NCBI GenBank assembly: GCA_964586815.1
Contig: CAZPIB010000055.1
Location: 1 to 5,126 of the forward strand
Reading direction: 5' to 3'
From: CAWUJK01 sp964586815
Lineage (GTDB): Bacteria; Patescibacteriota; Gracilibacteria; BD1-5; UBA6164
Length of the DNA: 5,126 nucleotides
In this document: positions 1-5,055 of the stretch, one piece after another
How the letters are laid out: each line of letters begins with the position of its first letter
How positions within the stretch are numbered: the first letter of the stretch is position 1
Program-made: the position numbers and the translations under genes
The notes under the pieces: generated by a model
What the model was told of the DNA's origin: nothing
Databases searched by the model: none
What the model saw: only the letters and a program-made list of their open reading frames with translations

Positions 1-414
1 AGCATAAATCTGTCTTACATCTTCATCTTTATATAACTCCTTTATTCTTGCTAAAATATCTACAGACATTTCATTTCATTTAAATAATTTAGATAAATCT
101 TTTAAGCTAATACTTGCATAATCTATTGTTTCTTGTTTTTCATCTAAATTTTCAATTGTTTTTTCAACAAAAATATTTTTATAATATTTTTTTATTTCTT
201 GAATTTCTCTTCTTATTTCATCAGAATTAAGCTCTATAGTTTCATTTTCTAAAGAAAATTCTATTTTTTTACTAGTATCATCTCATAATTTTTTTAATGC
301 ATCTTTAAAAGCTACTAATTTTTTTATATCCAAAAATAAATTTGGATTACTTCAAATAAGAGAAGCTAATTCAACTGCTTTATGATAATTTTGCTTATTT
401 TCTAAATGTTCCAT
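1..414 (-). CDS. Partial protein of unknown function (N-terminal 138 residues)
   Basis: Reading UGA as Gly, an open frame starts at the ATG at 414-412 and continues to the left edge without a stop, so the C-terminus lies outside the window. The 138 visible residues begin MEHLENKQNYHKAVELASLI. They are rich in Lys, Glu, Asp and Ile, look mostly helical, and have no signal peptide, membrane segment or cysteine. UGA occurs at codons 21, 44 and 113. I do not recognise a family. The start is supported by a good promoter whose -10 box ends only 8 nt before the ATG, with no ribosome binding site, which fits a leaderless message. It lies 149 nt downstream of ndk on the same strand but has its own promoters, so it is probably a separate transcription unit. 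Confidence 0.72.
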
Positions 415-422
415 ATTTTACA

Positions 423-451
423 TATAAAAGAGTATTAAAACTTATTGTCAA
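423..451 (-). promoter_or_regulatory. Promoter (P2) of the left-edge gene, predicting a leaderless mRNA
   Basis: On the minus strand TTGACA (451-446) is followed by a 17-nt spacer and TTTATA (428-423). Only 8 nt separate this -10 box from the ATG at 414. With the usual 6-8 nt from -10 to the start of transcription, the mRNA would begin at or within about 2 nt of the start codon. The -35 matches the sigma-70 consensus fully. Confidence 0.65.
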
Positions 452-454
452 TAT

Positions 455-482
455 AATATATATAGATTAAGACAAAAGTCAA
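455..482 (-). promoter_or_regulatory. Second, upstream promoter (P1) of the left-edge gene
   Basis: On the minus strand TTGACT (482-477) is followed by a 16-nt spacer and TATATT (460-455). An overlapping TATTAT would give an 18-nt spacer. It lies directly upstream of P2, so the two form a tandem pair. Transcripts from P1 would carry a leader of about 35 nt without a visible Shine-Dalgarno sequence. Confidence 0.45.
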
Positions 483-510
483 TACTTTTTTATTGTAATT
501 TTAAAAGTTA

Positions 511-543
511 AAATGTCACTTTAATAAAAAATAGAAATGTCAC
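511..543. repeat. Direct repeat pair AAATGTCAC
   Basis: AAATGTCAC occurs at 511-519 and again at 535-543, 24 nt apart start to start (GTGACATTT on the minus strand). The pair lies just upstream of promoter P1 and just downstream of the ndk stop. In this A/T-dominated spacer, two exact 9-mers containing GTGAC stand out. They could be an activator or repressor site for the left-edge gene; no function is shown. Confidence 0.4.
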
Positions 544-563
544 CCCTAAATATGATAAAATAA

Positions 564-1013
564 TTATAATACAACATTATCTAATCTGTCATATTCAAAA
601 ATTTCTTCTTTTGTGAAAAATCTTTCTAATTCTTCTTTGGCAGTTTCTTCTGAATCAGAAGCATGCATAATATTTCCATCAATAGAAAGTGCAAAATCAC
701 CCCTAATTGTCCCAGGAAGAGCTTCTACTGGATTTGTAGCACCTGACATTGTTCTGATAGTTGGAACTACATTAGCACCTCTAACTGCCATAGCAACAAT
801 AGGAGAAGATTTCATATATTTTACAATTTTAGGAAAAAAAGGTTTATCAGAAAGAAAACCATAGTGTTCATTAATTAAGGCATCATCTAATCTAAGCATT
901 TTCATACCTAAAATAGTAAGACCCTTTTTTTCAAATCTACTAATAACTTCTCACATTAAATTTCTTTGTACACAATCTGGCTTTAATAATACAAGAGTAG
1001 TTTGGATTGACAT
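564..1013 (-). CDS. ndk: Nucleoside diphosphate kinase
   Basis: Transfers the gamma phosphate of ATP to nucleoside diphosphates through a phosphohistidine, keeping NTP and dNTP pools balanced; a cytosolic enzyme. The 149-residue product has the usual family length. It opens with MSIQTTLVLLKPDCVQRN (catalytic-site Lys11), has Tyr51, then the RTMSGATNP and PGTIRGDF segments (Arg87, Thr93, Arg104), and the active-site GNIMHASDS with His117. Codon 21 is UGA at the conserved Gly before EVI; with UGA read as stop the gene would lose its first 21 residues and the start would be placed wrongly. The other eight glycines are GGN. There is no Shine-Dalgarno sequence before the ATG (AAAAAATATT). It lies 95 nt downstream of a same-strand membrane-protein gene but is separated from it by a terminator and has its own promoter, so it is probably monocistronic. 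I see no clear terminator after it. Confidence 0.97.
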
Positions 1014-1042
1014 AATATTTTTTATTAATTATTTAAAATAAC

Positions 1043-1060
1043 TTTGAGAAGTATCTCAAA
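1043..1060. promoter_or_regulatory. Inverted repeat in the ndk leader (operator or 5' hairpin)
   Basis: TTTGAGA (1043-1049) and TCTCAAA (1054-1060) are perfect 7-bp arms around a 4-nt centre. The element begins about 9 nt downstream of the nearest ndk -10 box and ends 30 nt before the ATG. It would therefore sit at the very 5' end of the mRNA as a hairpin, or overlap the transcription start as an operator. There is no U-run after it, so it is not a terminator. Confidence 0.5.
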
Positions 1061-1068
1061 TCAAAATC

Positions 1069-1098
1069 ATTATAATTATATTTATATTTTTGCAACAA
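1069..1098 (-). promoter_or_regulatory. ndk promoter
   Basis: On the minus strand TTGTTG (1098-1093) is followed by an 18-nt spacer and a perfect TATAAT (1080-1075). A second TATAAT follows immediately (1074-1069). The -35 overlaps the terminator stem of the upstream membrane-protein gene. The -10 is convincing; the -35 choice is uncertain (TTGCAA is an alternative with a 15-nt spacer). Confidence 0.5.
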
Positions 1099-1124
1099 AA
1101 TAAAAAAATTATTTTTTTATTTTG
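1096..1124 (-). terminator. Palindromic intrinsic terminator of the CPIC membrane-protein gene
   Basis: CAAAATAAAAAAAT (1096-1109) and its exact reverse complement (1111-1124) flank a single T, giving 14-bp perfect arms made almost only of A and T. It overlaps the last codons and the stop codon (1111-1109) of the membrane-protein gene and precedes the ndk promoter. The T-run is inside the stem rather than after it, as in the other palindromes of this window. Confidence 0.55.
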
Positions 1125-1570
1125 CAAACCTCTAAATCTCTCATAGTAGTATAAACTACATATAAAAGTATAAATATTGAAATAACTTTTAATTCAATTC
1201 AACCAAATGGCATAACTGAAATAATTCAGGCTAAACCAAAATAAGAAGCTAAAGTTATGCTACAAATAGGACAACCAGCAACTAAAACTCATAAAAATCC
1301 TCAAAAAAATCAAGCTCAGGACTTTTTAACTGAGAAATATTGTATTTTATATAAAGTTGAAGCCAAAAATAATCAAAATAAAATCATAATTAAAATAGTT
1401 AAAGCTATTTCAATTACAAAATAATTATATTTCGTACAACCGTAATGAAAACAAGCTGCTATTTTTTCAAAATCTGAAAAATAATAGTAAGTAGTAGCTA
1501 TAATAGATATACCTAGTATTAATCCAAAAATTCAGATTTTTGATTTTAAAACTTTTAATAAATTTTTCAT
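1109..1570 (-). CDS. Small four-helix membrane protein with CPIC motif, function unknown
   Basis: Reads open from the ATG at 1570 to TAA with eight UGA codons taken as Gly (153 residues). Hydrophobic segments lie at about 12-31, 50-72, 86-118 (long, glycine-rich) and 126-142. Cysteines are at 40 and 45 in the loop between helices 1 and 2, at 100 and 103 as GCPIC inside the third hydrophobic stretch, and at 149. Helix 3-4 has the pattern CPIC...LASYFG...MPFGGIELK, which I cannot assign to a named family with certainty. Two cysteine pairs in a four-helix protein recall the layout of VKOR/DsbB thiol oxidoreductases, but metal handling is equally possible. It follows the Fur-like regulator by 52 nt with no terminator between, so the two are probably co-transcribed. 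That it is a real gene is secure from the consistent UGA/Gly reading and gene order. Confidence 0.8.
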
Positions 1571-1622
1571 TTTTATCTTTTTAATATAAATTAATTTTTA
1601 AAAATTATTATTAATAAATTTT

Positions 1623-1964
1623 TTATTCAAAATTTCAAAAAATTTTAATATCCATATTACTGATTTTAAAATTTTTAGGTAAATTTTTTATTTGAATATC
1701 TTCCTCTAAATCAAAAATATCTCCTGTTTTTTCATTAATTAAATGAATATGGTTTCAATTATTTTTTTCAAAATAAGCTTTTTTTCAAATTCAAATAACC
1801 TTTTTTAAATCTCAATTTTCTACTAACTGTTCTACATTTCTATAAATACTAGATTTCCCTGCTTCTGGAAAAATTCTAGATATTTGTTCAAAAATTTGCT
1901 CAACTGTTAAATGTTTCTTATCACAAATACTTATAATATCTTGTGTATAATAATGTGTTTTCAT
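1623..1964 (-). CDS. Fur-family transcriptional regulator lacking the CxxC zinc ligands
   Basis: A 113-residue DNA-binding protein of the ferric uptake regulator superfamily, which senses metals or peroxide. The N-terminal winged helix covers about 5-60 and shows HLTVEQIFEQISRIFP followed by the recognition-helix signature GKSSIYRNVEQLVENGDLKK. The short dimerisation part keeps HIH (72-74), but the family's HHxHxxCxxCG is here NHIHLINEKTG, so both cysteines are replaced (N77, T80). The usual second C-terminal CxxC is also absent, and the protein is shorter than typical Fur (about 130-150). UGA encodes Gly at 51, 58, 60, 70 and 110. It is the first gene of a likely operon with the CPIC membrane protein, so it may regulate itself and that partner. 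The family call is strong; the signal sensed is unknown, and Zn binding of the classical type seems unlikely. Confidence 0.82.
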
Positions 1965-2009
1965 AATTTTTAAATACAAGAAAAATTAAAATTCTTTTTT
2001 TATTTAAAA

Positions 2010-2037
2010 ATAATATAAAAAAAAGAAGATAATGCAA
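2010..2037 (-). promoter_or_regulatory. Promoter of the Fur-like/membrane-protein operon
   Basis: On the minus strand TTGCAT (2037-2032) is followed by a 16-nt spacer and TATTAT (2015-2010), giving a leader of roughly 40 nt before the ATG at 1964. A 14-bp perfect palindrome AAATAATATTATTT (2047-2060) lies just upstream of the -35. Fur boxes are A/T-rich palindromes, so it could be an autoregulatory site, but in such AT-rich DNA chance is likely. Confidence 0.45.
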
Positions 2038-2070
2038 TAAATAACAAAATAATATTATTTAAAATCATAA

Positions 2071-2096
2071 AAAAAGTGAGTTTAAACTCACTTTTT
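2071..2096 (-). terminator. Intrinsic terminator of the 124-residue membrane-protein gene
   Basis: AAAAAGTGAGTTTAAACTCACTTTTT is a perfect 26-bp palindrome beginning just after the stop codon at 2100. The GTGAG/CTCAC core gives a stable stem, and on the minus strand it ends in a run of seven T. This is the most conventional intrinsic terminator in the window; it also separates this gene from the Fur-like operon. Confidence 0.8.
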
Positions 2097-2099
2097 AAT

Positions 2100-2474
2100 T
2101 TAATTTAACTTTTCACTTACATACTTTACAATAAAGTAAAGAATAAATGAAAAAGTTAGGTAAATAAAATTATAAAAAATAATAAAATGTTCTCTGCTAA
2201 AGAATAATAACTCAAAAGAAAAATGTATTATAAGTAATATCACCAGATATCTTACAGGGAACTTTCCTTTTTCCTTAATAGCAACAAAGCCCAATGCTAC
2301 CAAATCAAAAAAAATGATAACATATTTAATATTTTTAAAATCTGGTACATCTGATTGTAATGTATTTATAAATGCTAAATACATAAAATATATCATAAAT
2401 GGGATAAAAAATAATATCCAAATATGCCATAATATATTTTTTCCTTTTCGTGCAGTACTTTCATTAAATTTCAT
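2100..2474 (-). CDS. Hypothetical four-helix membrane protein (124 aa)
   Basis: I do not recognise a family. The protein has a short hydrophilic N-terminus followed by four strongly hydrophobic segments at about 16-36, 50-66, 74-92 and 97-117, very rich in Phe, Ile, Leu and Tyr, with no cysteine and no conserved motif I can name. A real gene is supported by a consensus promoter (TTGACA, 16 nt, TATAAA), an AAGGA ribosome binding site 7 nt before the ATG, and a terminator right after the stop. It differs from its neighbours: no UGA codon (only three glycines, all GGN), the single CGN arginine codon in the window (CGA, codon 9), and the only clear Shine-Dalgarno sequence. This may reflect transfer from a standard-code bacterium, but the numbers are small. 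It is transcribed divergently from rplY and ends before the Fur-like operon. Confidence 0.75.
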   Translation of the reverse strand: MKFNESTARKGKNILWHIWILFFIPFMIYFMYLAFINTLQSDVPDFKNIKYVIIFFDLVALGFVAIKEKGKFPVRYLVILLIIHFSFELLFFSREHFIIFYNFIYLTFSFILYFIVKYVSEKLN

Positions 2475-2481
2475 TCTTTAT

Positions 2482-2486
2482 TCCTT
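2482..2486 (-). promoter_or_regulatory. Shine-Dalgarno sequence of the 124-residue membrane protein
   Basis: AAGGA on the minus strand (2486-2482), 7 nt before the ATG. It is the only good match to a Shine-Dalgarno sequence among the eight starts here and fixes the start at 2474. Confidence 0.65.
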
Positions 2487-2511
2487 TTTGTTTTTATTTT
2501 TGAAAATATAG

Positions 2512-2539
2512 TTTATATTTTTTTTATAAAAAATGTCAA
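2512..2539 (-). promoter_or_regulatory. Promoter of the 124-residue membrane-protein gene
   Basis: On the minus strand TTGACA (2539-2534), a 16-nt spacer, and TATAAA (2517-2512). This predicts a leader of about 30 nt that carries the AAGGA site. It is one of the best sigma-70 matches in the window. Confidence 0.7.
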
Positions 2540-2554
2540 ATATAAAATAATCTT

Positions 2555-2582
2555 TTGCATATTAAATAATTTTTTATAGAAT
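2555..2582 (+). promoter_or_regulatory. rplY promoter
   Basis: TTGCAT (2555-2560), a 16-nt spacer and TAGAAT (2577-2582), giving a leader of about 60 nt. The -35 hexamer and spacer are the same as in the proposed promoter of the Fur-like operon. A TTTAAT at 2635-2640 is an alternative -10 nearer the gene but has no good -35. The leader ends in a small hairpin (TAATCT, 2637-2642, pairing with AGATTA, 2647-2652) that touches the ATG. Confidence 0.45.
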
Positions 2583-2651
2583 ATAAAAACAAAAATTTCA
2601 TAAACAAATTAGAGTTTTTGTATATTTTAATTACTTTAATCTAAAAAGATT

Positions 2652-3284
2652 ATGACAAGTTTTAGTATTGAGGCTCAAATTAGAGCAAAAGATGAGGACT
2701 GTAAACATTTAAGAAAGGAAAGAAAACTTCCTGGAGTTGTTTATGGAAGAAAACAAGAGGCTATTAGTTTAACTCTAGATGCTTCAGAATTTTTAAAATT
2801 ATTCAGAAAAACATGAGAATCAAACATTATAAAGTTAAAAGTTTGAAAAAAGAATATCGATGTATTAGTTCATCAATATCAAAAAGAACCTGTTTCTTGA
2901 GATTTTATTCATATTGATTTCTTTGCAATAACTAAAGGAGAAAAATTAAAAACTATGGTTTCACTAAACTTTATTTGAAGTTCAGAAGCTGTTAAAGAAG
3001 GTGCAATTTTAGAAGAACTAACTAAAGAAATTGAGATTTCTTGTTTACCACAAGATCTGATAGATCATATTGATATTGATTTAACTGTATTAAAAGAATT
3101 TGATTCACATATTAAAGTCTCTAATATTAAAGTTCCTGATACAATTGAAATTTTAAGTCCTATGGATGAAGTTATTGTTCTTGCTGCTAAACCGAAAAAA
3201 ATAGAAGAGATTTCTGATGAAGCTCCTGAGTCTAATCTACCTACTGAAGATGAAGCTGAAAAAGAAGAAACTGAGAAAAAATAA
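2652..3284 (+). CDS. rplY: 50S ribosomal protein bL25, long CTC-type
   Basis: Binds 5S rRNA in the central protuberance of the large subunit. The 210-residue product is the long TL5/CTC form: an N-terminal 5S-binding beta-barrel (about 1-90) with RKERKLPGVVYG at 22-32, then the TL5 C-terminal domain (about 97-185) with VSLNFIGSSEAVKEGAILEE and the LPQDLIDHIDIDL segment, and finally a Lys/Glu-rich acidic tail (about 186-210). The highly conserved HIDF lies at 87-90. UGA encodes Gly at 55 (TGES), 65, 83 and 109 (FIGSS), all positions where the family has or tolerates Gly; this is strong evidence for the recoding. There is no clear Shine-Dalgarno sequence, only AAAAAG. The thioredoxin-like gene follows after 32 nt with no terminator between, suggesting co-transcription. 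Confidence 0.94.
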
Positions 3285-3316
3285 TTTTTTTTACTTTAAA
3301 TGTACAAAATAGAGTT

Positions 3317-3649
3317 ATGAAAATAATAGTTTATTGATCTGAAGAAAAAAGAGATGATTTAATAAAAGTATTAAATATTTCTTTGGAAGAATTAGGATTA
3401 ACTGACTTTATAATTATAGAAGAAACATATGATTCTAAAATAAAAGAAGAGATGTGAATAAAAGAAGAACCTGCTTTAATTATAGAGGAAGAAACTATTG
3501 ACTTTAAAGATATGATATTTGAATGACAAACTCCACCAGAAGATGAAATAAAAGCAATGATTATAAGTATTGTTGGCTGAGATTCAGGTGGTTGATCATG
3601 TTGATCACTACAAAGTGATTGAACTTGTTCAACATGATGCAGTTGTTAA
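3317..3649 (+). CDS. Thioredoxin-fold-like small protein with Gly/Ser/Cys-rich tail
   Basis: A 110-residue protein with eight UGA-encoded glycines (7, 47, 70, 88, 93, 96, 102, 107). Residues 1-87 resemble small redox-active disulfide (thioredoxin-like) proteins: beta strand MKIIVYG, helix to about 26, a second strand FIIIEE, then EEPALIIEEE (the cis-Pro strand position) and FEGQTPPEDEIKAMI, which matches the G-x-x-P-x-x-E-E-I ending of that family. The usual GCxxC active site after the first strand is replaced by GSEEKR, so no dithiol remains there. Instead all four cysteines (95, 104, 108, 110) are in a flexible tail made almost only of Gly, Ser, Cys, Thr and Asp. This suggests a metal-binding or scaffold role, or a relocated thiol site; none is proven. 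It follows rplY by 32 nt and ends in a palindromic terminator shared with der. The fold assignment is by pattern only. Confidence 0.72.
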
Positions 3650-3690
3650 ATAAAAAATCTAGATATTAATATCTAGATTTTTTATTTAAC
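3645..3690. terminator. Bidirectional terminator, 46-bp perfect palindrome holding two stop codons
   Basis: Positions 3645-3690 form a perfect palindrome centred between 3667 and 3668 (core TCTAGATATTAATATCTAGA flanked by A6/T6, then TAAAT/ATTTA). Both convergent genes end inside it: the thioredoxin-like gene stops at 3647-3649 and der at 3684-3682. A T-run follows the TCTAGA core in either direction, so it can end both transcripts. The stem has only a few G:C pairs, so the length compensates. Confidence 0.8.
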
Positions 3691-5055
3691 TTTTCAAGCA
3701 TTTTTTCCTCTTCATTTATATTCAATAATAATCGAAGTACCTTCAAATCAAAAATTATCTCTAATTCTATTTTCAAGATATCTTTTATATGAAAAATGAA
3801 AATGATCTGGATTTGAAACAGAAAAAACAAATTTTGGTGGATTTATATCAGCCTGAGTACAAAAATAAATTGTTGGAGAATGAGATTTCTTATTCCCTGT
3901 TGGTGGATGTTTATAAATAACTTGTTCTAAAAAATTATTTAAAATTCCAGTTTTTACTCTTTTAAATCTTTCTTTTTTTATTTCTCTAGCTCTTTGTAAA
4001 ATTTCATTTACTCTTTTTTTATCAGTAGCAGTTGTGAAAATAACTGATACCCAAGGAATAAATTCTATTTTTTCTTGAAGATAATTAATATATCTATTCA
4101 TCATAGTTTCTCTATTCACACCTTGTTTATTCAAAACTTTATCCCACTTATTTACAACAACTATAAGTCATTTTTTTTCTTCTAAAACCCTACTTATAAT
4201 AGATAAATCTTGCTGAACAATTCCCTCAAATCAATCAACTATAACAGCAATTATATCAGCTCTACTTAAGGCTCTTTCACTTCTCATAATTGACCAATTT
4301 TCTACATTTCTAGTTCAAACTCTTGATAATCTTCTAATTCAAGCTGTATCAATTAAAACAAAATCAGTATCTTCATATTTAAATTTAGTATCAACACTAT
4401 CTCTAGTTGTTCATGCCATATCTTTTACCATAACTCTATCTTTTCCTACAATTGCATTAATCATACTAGATTTACCAACATTTGGTCTACCAATCATAGC
4501 TAATTTAACAAAACTCTCATCATGCTCTTCTATTAAATAGTTAAGTCATTTATTTTTTAAGTATTTTGCAACATATTTTTTTACTTCTCTAATTCAATAA
4601 TTATGTGAAACTGAAACTGGAAAAAATTCTAGCTCTCATCTTCAAGCTAAACTCCAAGCTTCTAGTTGCTTATTTTCATTATCAGCTTTATTTGCAATAA
4701 CAATATAATTTTTATAACCTTTTTTTTGTATTAATTTTAAAACTTTTTCATCTAATTCTGTGAGTTTATCATATTCAATAACCCAAATTAAAAGATCTGA
4801 ATCATCAATTGCCTCATCAGTTCTTGCAATAATATCTTCAGCTATCTCATCAACTTTTGATCCAAAATCAAGTCAACCAGAATCAGCCAAAATATAAGTC
4901 AAGTCATTATCAGAGTCTGTATATTCAAATTCAGAGATATCTCTAGTAGTACCTGCTACATCATCTACAATAGCTATTTTATGTCCAGTAAACATATTAA
5001 AAAAACTTGATTTTCCAACATTTGGTCTACCTATAATTGTAACTTTTCAAAGCAT
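3682..5055 (-). CDS. der: Ribosome-assembly GTPase Der (EngA)
   Basis: A double-domain GTPase needed for maturation of the 50S subunit. The 457-residue product (usual family size) has G-domain 1 with GRPNVGKSS (9-17), GTTRD (35-39), DSGG (58-61) and NKAD (122-125). G-domain 2 has GRPNVGKSS (189-197), GTTRD (215-219), DTAG (236-239) and NKWD (302-305). The C-terminal KH-like domain is about 360-457, ending in the basic GRGKNAGKVK. Fourteen of 30 glycines are UGA, including invariant G61, G215 and G239, while both P-loops use only GGN. With UGA as stop only a 128-residue fragment of the C-terminal half would stay open. G3 of domain 1 has Ser for the usual Thr (DTGG), and the G5 positions (SVS at 148-150; TTA at 341-343) deviate from SA. 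The ATG is preceded by A-rich sequence without a Shine-Dalgarno sequence. Confidence 0.97.

Noticed and set aside
613..864. Plus-strand open frame of 83 codons
   Set aside because: Antisense to ndk, whose catalytic motifs are on the minus strand; no promoter and no recognisable product.
564..905. Shorter ndk start at the internal ATG (905)
   Set aside because: It would drop the TTLVLLKPD strand with the conserved Lys; reading UGA at codon 21 as Gly restores the full-length protein from 1013.
2047..2060. AAATAATATTATTT as a Fur box
   Set aside because: A 14-bp palindrome of only A and T is easily expected by chance at this base composition; kept only as a remark under the promoter.
2314..2511. 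Plus-strand open frame of 65 codons
   Set aside because: Antisense to the 124-residue membrane gene, which has its own promoter, ribosome binding site and terminator; the hydrophobic translation is a mirror effect of AT-rich membrane-protein coding.
2637..2652. Hairpin TAATCT-AAAA-AGATTA touching the rplY start as a translational operator
   Set aside because: Only one G:C pair per arm pair and a short 6-bp stem; too weak to claim autoregulation.
3645..3690. Palindrome as a transposon end, integration site or origin
   Set aside because: No transposase, recombinase, target duplication or iterons nearby; position between two convergent stop codons is explained by termination.
3748..4134. Separate 128-residue protein
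   Set aside because: It is the UGA-free stretch of the C-terminal part of der in the same frame; the full GTPase runs from 5055 to 3682.
564..5055. Many genes appear split by in-frame stops, suggesting pseudogenes or sequencing errors
   Set aside because: All interruptions are UGA, none UAA or UAG, and they fall at conserved glycines, so they are sense codons.
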